The notes: generated by a model not told the origin, from the sequence alone. A stretch of 64,000 nt of DNA from Clostridium sp. C105KSO13 (GCF_001517425.1 NZ_FBWL01000170.1:186001-250000), one strand, 5' to 3'; numbered from the stretch's first letter, positions 22,461 through 32,087 are shown. Numbers and translations: made by a program.

Positions 22461-23315
22461 ATGAAAAAGGTGAATTTGAAAAAACTGGCATACGACATCT
22501 TTATTGATATTGTAGGCGGCATACTGATAGGTATGGGTATTTACAATTTTGCAGCAAATGCAGAATTTGCGCTGGCGGGGATTTCCGGTATTGCGCTGAT
22601 ATTTTACCGTTTATTTGGTGCACCCATCGGCTGGGTGAGTATACTTTTGAACATACCCATAGCAATCGGATGCTACAAGACACTGGGAAAAGAGTTTTTT
22701 ATACGGTCCGTAAGAACTGTGATTATTACTTCCATGATTATTGATTATTTAGTTCCCCTGTTCCCTGTGTATACGGGCAGTAAAATGCTGGCAGCTCTGT
22801 GCACCGGAATTTTTTCGGGTCTGGGTTATGCCTTGATTTTTATGAATAACTCTTCCACGGGAGGGATGGATTTCGTTACTGTTGCAATTAAAGTAAAACG
22901 TCCTCATCTGACACTTGGAAAAATCGTTTTTATTACAGATGCAGTTGTTGTAGCAATCGGCGGACTGATTTTCAAGGATGTGGACGGAACAATTTATGGT
23001 TTTGTAATTACTTATCTGATGTCCTATGTGATGGATAAAATAATGTATGGTATTGATTCCGGCAAGATGACCTTGATAGTCACCACGAAAGGTCAGGAGG
23101 TTGCCCGGAAGATAGATGAATATTCAGGACGAGGATCTACACTGCTGAAAGGAAAGGGAAGCTATTCCGGCATAGAAAAAGAAGTCGTAATGTGTGCCTG
23201 CAGCAACAAGCAGATGTATGTGATCCGAAAAATGGTGAAAGAGGTGGATCCTTTAGCCTTTACAGTTATTATGGAATCCAATGAAGTGGTGGGGGAGGGA
23301 TTTAAGGATGCCTGA
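22461..23315 (+). CDS. YitT family membrane protein (DUF161/DUF2179)
   Basis: 284 residues. Five to six membrane helices in the first 200 residues (IDIVGGILIGMGIYNFAANA, GISGIALIFYRLFG, NNSSTGGMDFV) and a soluble C-terminal DUF2179 domain (MTLIVTTKGQEVARKIDEY, VVMCACSNKQMYVIRKMVKE). Function of the family is unknown; transport is assumed. A GAGGAG site precedes the ATG. The RNA element at 22305-22390 lies upstream and may control it. Confidence 0.9.
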   Translation: MKKVNLKKLAYDIFIDIVGGILIGMGIYNFAANAEFALAGISGIALIFYRLFGAPIGWVSILLNIPIAIGCYKTLGKEFFIRSVRTVIITSMIIDYLVPLFPVYTGSKMLAALCTGIFSGLGYALIFMNNSSTGGMDFVTVAIKVKRPHLTLGKIVFITDAVVVAIGGLIFKDVDGTIYGFVITYLMSYVMDKIMYGIDSGKMTLIVTTKGQEVARKIDEYSGRGSTLLKGKGSYSGIEKEVVMCACSNKQMYVIRKMVKEVDPLAFTVIMESNEVVGEGFKDA

Positions 23316-23359
23316 ATCCCTCACATGAAAAACCCCCGCGGCTTCAACAAAATACATCT

Positions 23360-24589
23360 CTATGGGTTCACTTTATCAGCATATATTTTTACCAGTTCAA
23401 GTGCGACTTTCACACTGGCGTCCATTCCTTCGGCAGTGATGTGCTCGTAAGGACCGTGATATCCGTGACCTCCTGTACCAAGGTTTGGACAGGGGAGCCC
23501 TTTGAAACTGAGCTGAGATCCGTCTGTGCCGCCCCGGATTGCCTCTACCAGCGGGGTTACGCCGGCATTTTCGCAGGCTTTCCTGGCATTATCAATCAGA
23601 TGCATACATCCATCTATAATCTCGGACATATTGCGGTACTGCTGCGTGATGGTTAACTTGACCGTATCTTTGCCCCATTTTTCATTTAACAGCTTTTCTA
23701 TATGCCGCAGTGTCTGCTGGCGGACTTCAAATGCAGCTGCATCGTGATCCCGGACAATATAGTGCAGTTCAGCATGGCCTACTTCTCCGGACATGCTTAC
23801 CAGGTGATAGAAACCTTCATAGCCTTCGGTATCTCTCGGTGTGTCGCCGGAGGGCAGCATGGCGTTGATCTCCATGGCGACCAGGCTGGCATTTACCATG
23901 GTGTCCTTACTAGAGCCAGGGTGTACGTTCACTCCTTCAATTAGAAAGTCGGCTTTGCATGCATTGAAGTTTTCAAACTGGATTTCCCCTTCTGTGTCTC
24001 CGTCCAATGTGTAAGCATACTCTGCCCCAAATTCCTCTACATTAAAATGAGAGGCACCGGTGCCGATCTCTTCGTCAGGGGTAAATGCGACAGACAGCGG
24101 TCCGTGAGAAATGTTCTCCTCACGCAGATATTGAATCATTGTCATAATCTCCGCGATTCCCGCCTTGTCATCTGCACCTAAAATAGTGGTTCCGTCGCTG
24201 GTGATCAATGTGCGTCCCTTTAGATCCGGCAGATGTTTAAAAGTATCTGTGCAGATGGTGCGCCCGCTTGACCCCAATACGAAATCTTTCCCGTCATAGT
24301 TTTCTGTCACAACAGGAACAATGTCATGGTCACAGAAATCTGATACCGTGTCCATATGGGCGATAAATCCTATCTTTGTCCTGTCTTCATAACCCGGTGT
24401 GGCGGGAATATGGGCATATACATAGCATTGCTCATCCACTCTTGCATCAGACACCCCAAGGTCTTTCAGCTCCTGCACCAGTAGATGTGCCAGATCAAAC
24501 TGGCATGAGGAGGATGGGACACTTTCAATGTTCTCATCGCTGGGTGTGCGTACAACAACATACTTTAAAAGTCTTTCATAAGCTCTCAT
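23360..24589 (-). CDS. pepT: Peptidase T (tripeptide aminopeptidase)
   Basis: 409 residues from ATG 24589, supported by AAGGGA; the frame is open to 24688 but without site. M20B metal and catalytic elements: FIAHMDTVSDF, LGADDKAGIAEI, FTPDEEIGTG, YTLDGDTEGE and GGTDGSQLSFKGLPCPN with GGHGYHGPYE. PepT cleaves the N-terminal residue from tripeptides using two zinc ions in the cytoplasm. It stands alone on the minus strand. Confidence 0.95.
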   Translation of the reverse strand: MRAYERLLKYVVVRTPSDENIESVPSSSCQFDLAHLLVQELKDLGVSDARVDEQCYVYAHIPATPGYEDRTKIGFIAHMDTVSDFCDHDIVPVVTENYDGKDFVLGSSGRTICTDTFKHLPDLKGRTLITSDGTTILGADDKAGIAEIMTMIQYLREENISHGPLSVAFTPDEEIGTGASHFNVEEFGAEYAYTLDGDTEGEIQFENFNACKADFLIEGVNVHPGSSKDTMVNASLVAMEINAMLPSGDTPRDTEGYEGFYHLVSMSGEVGHAELHYIVRDHDAAAFEVRQQTLRHIEKLLNEKWGKDTVKLTITQQYRNMSEIIDGCMHLIDNARKACENAGVTPLVEAIRGGTDGSQLSFKGLPCPNLGTGGHGYHGPYEHITAEGMDASVKVALELVKIYADKVNP

Positions 24590-24801
24590 AATGACATATC
24601 CCTTCTTTACAATATTTACCTTTATCTTAGCAGAACCTGTGTGGAAATACAATCCGGAGATTTTGATGAATCTACATAAAAACCACATAATTGCCTGTTA
24701 AACTACTCCTATTGAAGCGATAAATAAACGGATTGCTTAGTCATGATTTTGCTGAGAATCAACGAGCAGCACACACGAAATAGGAAAAGGAAGTGTATAT
24801 T

Positions 24802-26184
24802 GTGTCGATAGTAAACAAAGAGCTGCACATCCGCGGGATGAGCTGTGTCCACTGTCAGAATACAATCCAGAGAAAATTGAAACACACAGCGGGCATTAAA
24901 AAAGTTATTGTCAGTTACAGCAAGGAAACGGCAGATATTACTTATGATTCCGAGGTACTATCATGGAAAGATATTTGTGGAATTATAGAAAAGCTGGGCT
25001 ACACAGTTCAAAAGAACAACAGGCGGACAAATGCCGATATTTCAAAGACAATTCTTGTTCTGGTAATTATTGTCAGCCTGTATATGCTGCTTCAAAAATT
25101 CAATATCCTCAATCTGCTGGTTCCTGGTCAGCTGGCGGATACAAAAATGGGGTATGGGATGCTGTTTGTAATCGGACTTATTACCTCAGTTCATTGTATT
25201 GCCATGTGCGGGGGCATCAATCTTTCCCAGTGCCTCCCACAGGATGCACTTGAAGGAACCAATAACAGTAAATTATCTACATTTGTTCCGGCACTTTTGT
25301 ATAATTTGGGAAGAGTGATCTCTTACACAGTTATTGGATTTCTTCTGGGTACAATAGGTATGCTCCTGGGGGGCGGTTCCTCTGGAGGCCTGCCGGTTTT
25401 TCTGCAGGGTGTTTTAAAACTGATTGCAGGAGTATTTATGGTAATCATGGGAATTAACATGCTCGGTATCTTCCCGTGGCTTCGCAGACTGAATCCCAAG
25501 ATGCCAAGATTTCTTGCTATAAGGACAGGTACACAGAAAGGCAAAAGTAAACGTCCCCTGATTGTGGGCCTTCTCAATGGACTCATGCCCTGCGGCCCCC
25601 TGCAGTCCATGCAGATTGTAGCACTGGCAGCGGGAAACCCGTTTACCGGAGCATTGTCTATGCTAATATTCAGTTTAGGTACGGTGCCTCTGATGTTGGG
25701 GCTGGGCTTTGGTGTATCAGCTCTTGGAAAGAAATTTACCGGAAAAGTAATGAATGTAGGTGCAGTTCTGGTCGTCGTTCTTGGCCTGGCAATGCTTTCC
25801 CAGGGTGGAACCTTATCCGGGCTTACTGCAGCTGCAGGCAATGCAGGAACGGGCACTGCAGGTAAAGAGCAGGGTGCGGATGATACCGATGTCCAGATAG
25901 TCGATGGAAAACAGGTTGTAAATAGTACCCTTTTACCCGGCAGCTACCCCAATATTACGGTACAGGCAAATACACCGGTTGAGTGGACCATAGACGCACC
26001 TAACGGAAGTATCAACGGCTGCAATTATAAAATGCTGATTACGGAATATTCTATCGAATATGATTTTCAGGAGGGAAAGAATGTCATAGAATTTACTCCT
26101 ACAGAACCGGGGACATACCCGTACAGCTGCTGGATGGGTATGATTCGCGGAAACATTGTCGTCACAGACAACAGTGAAACATAA
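24802..26184 (+). CDS. HMA / TauE-SafE-like / cupredoxin fusion, copper handling
   Basis: 460 residues from GTG 24802 (AGGAAAAGGAAG upstream). Residues 1-70 form a heavy-metal-associated domain with GMSCVHCQ. A six-helix CcdA/TauE-type membrane part follows (TSVHCIAMCGGINLS, RVISYTVIGFLLG, GLLNGLMPCGPLQSMQIVA), with Cys pairs facing each other as in DsbD-like carriers. The C-terminal 110 residues are a periplasmic-type cupredoxin (VEWTIDAPNG, TPTEPGTYPYSCWMGMI) with Cys and Met ligand candidates. The order suggests copper moved across the membrane to or from the cupredoxin. It is followed by a DUF2318 lipoprotein. Confidence 0.85.
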   Translation: MSIVNKELHIRGMSCVHCQNTIQRKLKHTAGIKKVIVSYSKETADITYDSEVLSWKDICGIIEKLGYTVQKNNRRTNADISKTILVLVIIVSLYMLLQKFNILNLLVPGQLADTKMGYGMLFVIGLITSVHCIAMCGGINLSQCLPQDALEGTNNSKLSTFVPALLYNLGRVISYTVIGFLLGTIGMLLGGGSSGGLPVFLQGVLKLIAGVFMVIMGINMLGIFPWLRRLNPKMPRFLAIRTGTQKGKSKRPLIVGLLNGLMPCGPLQSMQIVALAAGNPFTGALSMLIFSLGTVPLMLGLGFGVSALGKKFTGKVMNVGAVLVVVLGLAMLSQGGTLSGLTAAAGNAGTGTAGKEQGADDTDVQIVDGKQVVNSTLLPGSYPNITVQANTPVEWTIDAPNGSINGCNYKMLITEYSIEYDFQEGKNVIEFTPTEPGTYPYSCWMGMIRGNIVVTDNSET

Positions 26185-26239
26185 AACAGTATAGCTTATT
26201 TTGTTACACACTAACTTTTTAATAAAAGGAGAATGAACG

Positions 26240-26833
26240 ATGAACAACAAAATCAAAAGAACAGTTTTTATGCTTTGCCTTGCTTTGGTTTTTGTATTGG
26301 CAGGATGTGCCAAAGGAGATGATTCAGAGCAAACAGAGACAACTGTACAGGAAACCGCTGAAGAAAAGGATGACACAGTGGATAAACTGGAAGAGGAGGA
26401 AAAAGCAGATAATGCGGAACAGAAGGAAGATAACACAGCAGAAACGCAGGAAATTGCAGCGGGAGGCAGCCTTGCAATCCCTGTAAGTGAGTTGTCAGGG
26501 ACGGTAAGGTTTTATCCTGTAACGGTGGATGAAGTTGACATGGAAGTACTTGCGGTAAAAGACGCGGAAGGAAACATCCGCACAGCCTTTAACACCTGTC
26601 AGGTCTGCTACAGTTCTGGAAGAGGTTACTACAAGCAGGTGGGAGATAGATTGGTTTGCCAGAACTGTGGAAATCAATTTACGGTAGATCAGATAGAAGT
26701 ACTTTCCGGCGGCTGCAACCCGCTTCCTATCTTCTCAGAGGATAAAACCGAAACAGCGGACTCTGTTACGATTAATTATGATTTCCTAAAGGAAGTAACA
26801 CAGGTTTTTGCAAACTGGAAAGCAAGTTATTAA
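26240..26833 (+). CDS. DUF2318 (Fe-S-like, four-Cys) lipoprotein
   Basis: 197 residues. A lipoprotein signal peptide ends in LAGC (Cys23), followed by an acidic Glu/Asp/Thr linker to about residue 75. The C-terminal domain has the DUF2318 cysteines: TCQVCYSS, VCQNCGNQF and a further Cys in GGCNPLP. Members occur with metal permeases of FTR1/P19 type and with HMA-TauE proteins and probably bind a metal outside the membrane. With the preceding fusion it would make a two-gene copper or iron unit. Confidence 0.85.
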   Translation: MNNKIKRTVFMLCLALVFVLAGCAKGDDSEQTETTVQETAEEKDDTVDKLEEEEKADNAEQKEDNTAETQEIAAGGSLAIPVSELSGTVRFYPVTVDEVDMEVLAVKDAEGNIRTAFNTCQVCYSSGRGYYKQVGDRLVCQNCGNQFTVDQIEVLSGGCNPLPIFSEDKTETADSVTINYDFLKEVTQVFANWKASY

Positions 26834-26843
26834 CAAAGATAAG

Positions 26844-26872
26844 TTGACATTAAATTTTGAAAGTGTTAGGAT
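26844..26872 (+). promoter_or_regulatory. Promoter of the guanine deaminase / xdh operon
   Basis: TTGACA (26844-26849), 17-base spacer, TAGGAT (26867-26872). It places the riboswitch at 26905-26972 within the leader. Confidence 0.6.
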
Positions 26873-26904
26873 GTTATAAATAAAAATATTAAAAAGAATC
26901 AAGT

Positions 26905-26972
26905 AGTGCTTATATAGGTTCATAATCGGATGGACGTCTCTACCAACTACCGGAATAGTTGACTATAAGTAT
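26905..26972 (+). promoter_or_regulatory. Purine riboswitch aptamer
   Basis: P1 pairs CTTATA (26909-26914) with TATAAG (26964-26969). The J2/3 signature TCTCTACC (26937-26944) is followed by P3/L3 AACTA-CCGGAA-TAGTT and then GACTATAAG. The pyrimidine before UA is C, as in guanine-type aptamers. P2 and its loop (GGTTCATAATCGGATGGACG) are unusual compared with the common GATATGG loop. Right after it CTGCAAA pairs with TTTGCAG (about 26973-26996), and TATAAG of P1 can instead pair with CTTATA near 26999-27004. This is a plausible switch. Confidence 0.75.
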
Positions 26973-27035
26973 CTGCAAAGGGTAATTTTTTTGCAGCGCT
27001 TATATTTCTCAAGGATGGTAAGGGAGGATTATCTG

Positions 27036-28316
27036 ATGTATGAATCTATTTCTATTTTAAGGGGCAATATTGTATTTAGCAAAAGTTTGCATGAGCTGGA
27101 GATATGTGAACACGGGTATCTGGTCTGTGAGGCGGGAAGGGTGAAAGGAGTGTACCAGACACTGCCTTTTGAATATGGAGGGCTGGCCGTTGAGGATTTC
27201 GAGAATCGTCTTATTATACCAGGACTTGTGGACTTGCACGTACATGCACCTCAGTATTCCTACAGGGGACTTGGCATGGACATGGAGCTTCTGGACTGGC
27301 TGGAGTCAAATACATTTCCGGAGGAGGCCAAATTCAAGGATCTGGAATATGCAAAGCGCGCCTATGAGATTTTTGTAGAGAATATGCGAAATGGTGCCAC
27401 AACGAGGGCCTGTATTTTTGCCACAGTGCACCGAAAGGCGACCCTCCTGCTGATGGATATGCTGGAGAAGGCCGGACTTGATACCATGGTGGGCAAGGTC
27501 AACATGGACAGAAACTGCCCGGATTACATAAAGGAAGCTTCATCGGAGAATTCAGCGGCGGAGACGGTGGAATGGATTAAGGATGTGCTGCACAAGAAGT
27601 ATGAGCATACGAGGCCGATTTTGACGCCCCGGTTTACACCGAGCTGTACAGATGAGCTGATGGAAAAACTGAAGATGATTCAGATGCGCTATGAGCTGCC
27701 GCTGCAGTCTCATTTGTCTGAGAATCCCGGTGAGGTTGCATGGGTAAAAGACTTGTGTCCCTGGTCTGCATTTTACGGAGATGCCTATGATAAGTTTGGA
27801 TTGTTCGGGATGGATACACCTACGATTATGGCACATTGTGTTCATTCCAATGAAGAGGAGATTGCCAGGATGAAGGAAAATGGAGTATTTATCGCTCATT
27901 GTCCTGAATCCAATATGAATCTTTCCTCCGGTGTGGCTCCGGTCAGGACATTTCTTGAAAAGGGACTTCATGTCGGCATAGGAAGTGATGTGGCGGGAGG
28001 CACTACGGAGAATATTTTTACGGCTATGGCTCATGCCATTCAATCTTCCAAGCTTAGGTGGCGGCTTCTGGACAATTCTCTAAAACCACTGACAATGGAA
28101 GAGGTGTTTTATATGGCTACAAAGGGCGGCGGTGCATTCTTCGGAAAAGTGGGAAGCTTTGAGCCGGGCTATGAGATGGATGCGGTAGTTCTTGATGACT
28201 CTAGGTTAAAGCATCCTCAGCCTCTTGGGGCGAAGGAACGTCTTGAACGGATGATTTACGTATCAGATGACAGGGAAATCTTTGCAAAATATGTAAGTGG
28301 GAACAGATTGTTTTAA
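27036..28316 (+). CDS. guaD: Guanine deaminase-like amidohydrolase
   Basis: 426 residues from ATG 27036 (AAGGGAGG eight bases upstream; the frame is open from 26991). COG0402 metal motifs: LVDLHVHAPQYSYRG, LQSHLSENPGE, IMAHCVHSNEEE and GIGSDVAGGTTENIF. HVHAPQ and the RACIFAT segment fit guanine deaminase, which converts guanine to xanthine. It is the first gene after a guanine-type riboswitch and is followed by xdhABC, which would take xanthine further. Substrate is inferred from motif and context. Confidence 0.85.
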   Translation: MYESISILRGNIVFSKSLHELEICEHGYLVCEAGRVKGVYQTLPFEYGGLAVEDFENRLIIPGLVDLHVHAPQYSYRGLGMDMELLDWLESNTFPEEAKFKDLEYAKRAYEIFVENMRNGATTRACIFATVHRKATLLLMDMLEKAGLDTMVGKVNMDRNCPDYIKEASSENSAAETVEWIKDVLHKKYEHTRPILTPRFTPSCTDELMEKLKMIQMRYELPLQSHLSENPGEVAWVKDLCPWSAFYGDAYDKFGLFGMDTPTIMAHCVHSNEEEIARMKENGVFIAHCPESNMNLSSGVAPVRTFLEKGLHVGIGSDVAGGTTENIFTAMAHAIQSSKLRWRLLDNSLKPLTMEEVFYMATKGGGAFFGKVGSFEPGYEMDAVVLDDSRLKHPQPLGAKERLERMIYVSDDREIFAKYVSGNRLF

Positions 28317-28338
28317 AATTAGATATGGAGGCGGAGAC

Positions 28339-30636
28339 ATGAACGAAAAAGAGCATGTGGTAGGCAAAAGTGTAAAGCGTGTGGATGCTTTTGAAAAGGT
28401 GACGGGACGGGCAAAATATACAGATGATTTATGTGATAAAAGTGCTTATGTGGCGAAGATTTTGCATTCTACGATTGCCCATGGGATTGTAAAGTCCATT
28501 GATACAAAAGAGGCGGAGAATATTCCGGGGGTGATAAAAGTGGTGACATGTTTTGATGTTCCCAAATATTATTTTCCCACGGCAGGGCATCCCTGGTCAA
28601 CGGAAACCTCTCATCAGGATGTGGCAGACCGGCTGCTTTTGACAGATCAGGTAAAATTCTACGGCGATGATGTGGCGGCAGTAGTTGCCGAGAACGATGT
28701 GGCGGCGGCTCAGGCATTGCGGGCAATCAAAGTGGAGTATAAGGAGCTTCCTTTTGTACTGGACGTCCAGGAGGCAATGAAAGAGGACGCCCCGCTGATT
28801 CATGAGAACTATCCTGGAAATATACTGAATCATACCACCATACGTAACGGAGATTATGAGGAGGCAAAGAAGGAACCGGGGCTGATCAAGGTCGAGGGTT
28901 GGTATGATACGCCCACGGTTCAACACTGTCACATTGAGAACTTTATCTGTTATGCTTATATGGAACAGGGGAGAATTGTGATCGTTTCTTCCACCCAGCT
29001 TCCTCATATCTGCCGGAGAATTGTGGGGCAGGCACTGGGAATCCCCTGGGGCGATGTGAGAGTGATAAAGCCTTACATAGGAGGCGGCTTTGGAAACAAA
29101 CAGGATATTCTCTATGAACCTCTCTGTGCGTACTTAAGTACGGTAGTGGGAGGCAGGCTGGTGAAGCTGGATAATTCCCGGGAGGAGACTTTTGCGTCCA
29201 CAAGAGTGCGCCATGCAATACGGTCCCATATTATATCTTATGTACGGCCAGATGGAAGCTTTGCGGCACGAAAAATAGAATGCTTCTCCGACCAGGGGGC
29301 ATATGCCTCCCACGGACATAGCATTGCAGCAAAGGGAATGGGGGCCTTTCCTCAGTTGTATCCATGTCCAAATGTGGAAGGAGATGCCTATACAGTATTT
29401 ACAAATAAAAGCGTTTCAGGGGCTATGCGGGGCTACGGTATTCCCCAGGCTATGTTTGCCGGAGAATCACACATAGACGATGTAGCAAAGACATTGGGAA
29501 TGTCACCTTATGAATTCCGGTGGAAATATCTGATGCCAAAAGGCTTTACGGATGGATTCTCGAAGAATGTAAATTATTTTGATACATTCCATCAGTGTCT
29601 GGACAAGGGAAAAGCACATATTGATTATGACCGGAAGGTAAAGGAATATGCAGATCAGACAGGAGATGTGAGAAAAGGAATCGGGGTCGCTACCTTTTGG
29701 TACAATACCGGTGTATGGCCAATTTCTCTGGAGACTTCTTCCTGCCGGATGGTGTTGAATCAGGATGGATCCATCCAGGTGCAGGTGGCAGAGACGGAAA
29801 TCGGCCAGGGAGCGGACACCGTGTTTTCACAGATGGCGGCAGAAACCCTTGGTATTCCATTTGATAAGGTTCATGTGGTGAGTACACAGGATACGGACGT
29901 TACGCCATTTGGCACAGGTGCTTATGCCTCACGGCAGACTTACATGGCAGGGTTTTCCATAAGGCAGACAGCATCCCTTTTAAAGAGTCATATATTGGAT
30001 ACAGCTCAGGATTTGACAAGACATACGAAAGAGAGTCTGGATATCATAGATGGAAATATTGTACGTGAGGGAGACAATGGGATTCTGATGAGTCTGGCGG
30101 ATCTGGCCGAGGAAAAGCTTTACAGCCTGACAAACAATGGACATCTCACTGCAGAGAGTACATATCAGGCAAAAACAAATGCATATTCTTTCGGTTGTAC
30201 CTTTGCCGAGGTGGAGGTGGATATCCCGGCGTGCCGGGCTGTGCTGAAGAATATTGTGAATGTACATGACTGTGGAAAACTGATCAATCCACAGCTGGCA
30301 GAGGCGCAGGTACACGGAGGCATGAGCATGGGCATCGGGTATGGGATGTCTGAAAAGCTGCTCTTCGATGAGAGAACAGGAAGGCCTTTAAATGATAATC
30401 TTTTGGATTATAAATTATCTACTTTTATGGACCACCCGGAATTGCAGGGGGATTTCGTAGAAAATTATGAGCCTACTAGTGCATACGGAACGAAATCATT
30501 AGGAGAGCCGCCGGTATGTTCTGTAGCTCCGGCTATCCGCAACGCGGTGCTGCAGGCTACAGGGGTGGCAATTGATGAAATTCCGCTGACACCACATGTA
30601 TTATTCCGTCGGTTCAAAGAAGAAGGATTAATATAA
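28339..30636 (+). CDS. xdhA: Xanthine dehydrogenase, molybdopterin-binding subunit
   Basis: 765 residues from ATG 28339 (GGAGGCGGAG upstream; frame open from 28297 inside guaD). A small N-terminal Ald_Xan_dh domain (VKRVDAFEKVTGRAKYTDDL) precedes the large molybdopterin domain (PYIGGGFGNKQD, SGAMRGYGIPQAMF, ETEIGQGADTVFSQM, TPFGTGAYASRQTY). The catalytic Glu region is SLGEPPVCSVAPAIRNAV. It oxidises hypoxanthine or xanthine with the FAD and 2Fe-2S subunits that follow. It sits 22 bases after guaD. Confidence 0.92.
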   Translation: MNEKEHVVGKSVKRVDAFEKVTGRAKYTDDLCDKSAYVAKILHSTIAHGIVKSIDTKEAENIPGVIKVVTCFDVPKYYFPTAGHPWSTETSHQDVADRLLLTDQVKFYGDDVAAVVAENDVAAAQALRAIKVEYKELPFVLDVQEAMKEDAPLIHENYPGNILNHTTIRNGDYEEAKKEPGLIKVEGWYDTPTVQHCHIENFICYAYMEQGRIVIVSSTQLPHICRRIVGQALGIPWGDVRVIKPYIGGGFGNKQDILYEPLCAYLSTVVGGRLVKLDNSREETFASTRVRHAIRSHIISYVRPDGSFAARKIECFSDQGAYASHGHSIAAKGMGAFPQLYPCPNVEGDAYTVFTNKSVSGAMRGYGIPQAMFAGESHIDDVAKTLGMSPYEFRWKYLMPKGFTDGFSKNVNYFDTFHQCLDKGKAHIDYDRKVKEYADQTGDVRKGIGVATFWYNTGVWPISLETSSCRMVLNQDGSIQVQVAETEIGQGADTVFSQMAAETLGIPFDKVHVVSTQDTDVTPFGTGAYASRQTYMAGFSIRQTASLLKSHILDTAQDLTRHTKESLDIIDGNIVREGDNGILMSLADLAEEKLYSLTNNGHLTAESTYQAKTNAYSFGCTFAEVEVDIPACRAVLKNIVNVHDCGKLINPQLAEAQVHGGMSMGIGYGMSEKLLFDERTGRPLNDNLLDYKLSTFMDHPELQGDFVENYEPTSAYGTKSLGEPPVCSVAPAIRNAVLQATGVAIDEIPLTPHVLFRRFKEEGLI

Positions 30637-30668
30637 TCCAGGGTTTTATGAAAGGGAGGATTTAAAAC

Positions 30669-31556
30669 ATGTATGACATGAAAGCATTGTATGAAGCTGC
30701 CAGCGTGCCACATGCGGTACAGCTGCTGCAGGAACATCCCCAGGCCCAGATTATTGCCGGTGGAAGTGATGTTCTGATTCAGATGCGTGAAGGAAAGCGT
30801 GCAGGGGTTGAACTAGTCAGTATTTATGGGCTTGATGAACTGCGCGGTGTAACAATGGAGGAGGACGGGACTATACGAATCGGTTCTCTGACCAGCTTTT
30901 CACATATCACAAAGGACCCAATTATTCAGAAATATATCAATGTGCTGGGCGAAGCTGTGGATATGGTGGGAGGCCCCCAGATACGAAATATTGGCACAAT
31001 CGGCGGGAACACCTGCAATGGTGTGACTTCCGCAGATTCAGCCTCCACATTATTTGCATGGGATGCTGTGGTTGAGATTACAGGACCTGAGGGGATTCGC
31101 AGGGCTCCTATTCAGGAGTTCTATATTAAGGCCGGAAAAGTAGATTTAAAGCCTGCAGAGATGCAGACCGGTATTTTGCTTCCAAAGAAGTCCTATGAGG
31201 GCTATTTCGGACATTATATTAAGTACGCCATGCGGGAGGCGATGGATATTGCAACCCTTGGATGTTCTGCAAATGTAAAGCTTTCCAAAGATAAACGGTA
31301 TCTTGAAGATGTCAGAATTGCATATGGAGTAGCGGGACCGATTCCCCTGCGCGCAGAACATGCAGAAGCAGAGGGAAGAGGAGTGGAGATAAGCGAGGCT
31401 GCCATTGAAGAAGTGGGAAAGAAGGTCCTGGAGGACATCACCCCCCGGGATAGCTGGAGAGCAAGCAAGGCCTTCAGAGAACATATTGCAAAAGTGCTGT
31501 GTAAACGGGCATTGAAGGAAGCTATTTTACTGGCAGGAGGTGTGATCCATGAGTGA
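30669..31556 (+). CDS. xdhB: Xanthine dehydrogenase, FAD-binding subunit
   Basis: 295 residues. FAD-binding PCMH-type motifs: IIAGGSDVLIQMREGKR near residue 30, GGPQIRNIGTIGGNTCNG at about 105, and a CO-dehydrogenase flavoprotein C-terminal domain with AREAMDIATLGCSANV-like sequence. It carries electrons from the 2Fe-2S subunit to NAD or another acceptor. It starts 32 bases after xdhA with GGGAGG upstream and overlaps xdhC by eight bases. Confidence 0.93.
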   Translation: MYDMKALYEAASVPHAVQLLQEHPQAQIIAGGSDVLIQMREGKRAGVELVSIYGLDELRGVTMEEDGTIRIGSLTSFSHITKDPIIQKYINVLGEAVDMVGGPQIRNIGTIGGNTCNGVTSADSASTLFAWDAVVEITGPEGIRRAPIQEFYIKAGKVDLKPAEMQTGILLPKKSYEGYFGHYIKYAMREAMDIATLGCSANVKLSKDKRYLEDVRIAYGVAGPIPLRAEHAEAEGRGVEISEAAIEEVGKKVLEDITPRDSWRASKAFREHIAKVLCKRALKEAILLAGGVIHE

Positions 31557-32052
31557 AAAGCAGTATAAGCTGGTAAAGTGTGTTATCAACGGTGAAAAAA
31601 GAGAAACTATGGTGGATGTCCGCGCATCCCTGACAGATATGCTGAGGAATGACTATCGGCTGAACAGCGTAAAAAAGGGCTGTGAAGTGGGAGAGTGCGG
31701 TGCCTGTAATGTGATGATCGATGGAGAATGTTATAATTCCTGTATTTACCTGGCTGTGTGGGCTGACGGAAAGGAAATACGCACCCTTGAAGGGCTGATG
31801 GGGCCGAATGGAGAGCTGGCGGATATTCAGCAGGCATTTATCGATGAAGCAGCGGTACAGTGTGGTTTTTGTACGCCTGGTGTAATTATGAGCGCAGTGG
31901 AAATATTGGAATCTGGGAAGGAGTATACCAGAGAAGAGCTGAGAAAGCTTCTGGCAGGTCATCTGTGCAGGTGCACCGGGTACCAGAATATATTAAATGC
32001 TGTGGAAAAGACAATGTACCGCCGTCTGGGAAAGAAATTACAGAAGCAGTAA
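31549..32052 (+). CDS. xdhC: Xanthine dehydrogenase, 2Fe-2S subunit
   Basis: 167 residues. The first 2Fe-2S cluster is bound by GCEVGECGACNVMIDGEC and the second by VQCGFCTPGVIMSAV and GHLCRCTGYQNI, the normal pattern of this subunit. It overlaps xdhB by eight bases and ends the operon before a very strong terminator. Confidence 0.94.
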   Translation: MSEKQYKLVKCVINGEKRETMVDVRASLTDMLRNDYRLNSVKKGCEVGECGACNVMIDGECYNSCIYLAVWADGKEIRTLEGLMGPNGELADIQQAFIDEAAVQCGFCTPGVIMSAVEILESGKEYTREELRKLLAGHLCRCTGYQNILNAVEKTMYRRLGKKLQKQ

Positions 32053-32087
32053 ACGAAACACGCCTGCGGGTTTCTCCCGTAACCCGC

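Noticed and set aside
22601-23315. The YitT protein as the intact copy of the truncated gene at 8602-8718
   Set aside because: The N-terminal sequences differ clearly (MKKVNLKKLAYDIF against MENTTNIKNTGIKS), so it is a different gene.
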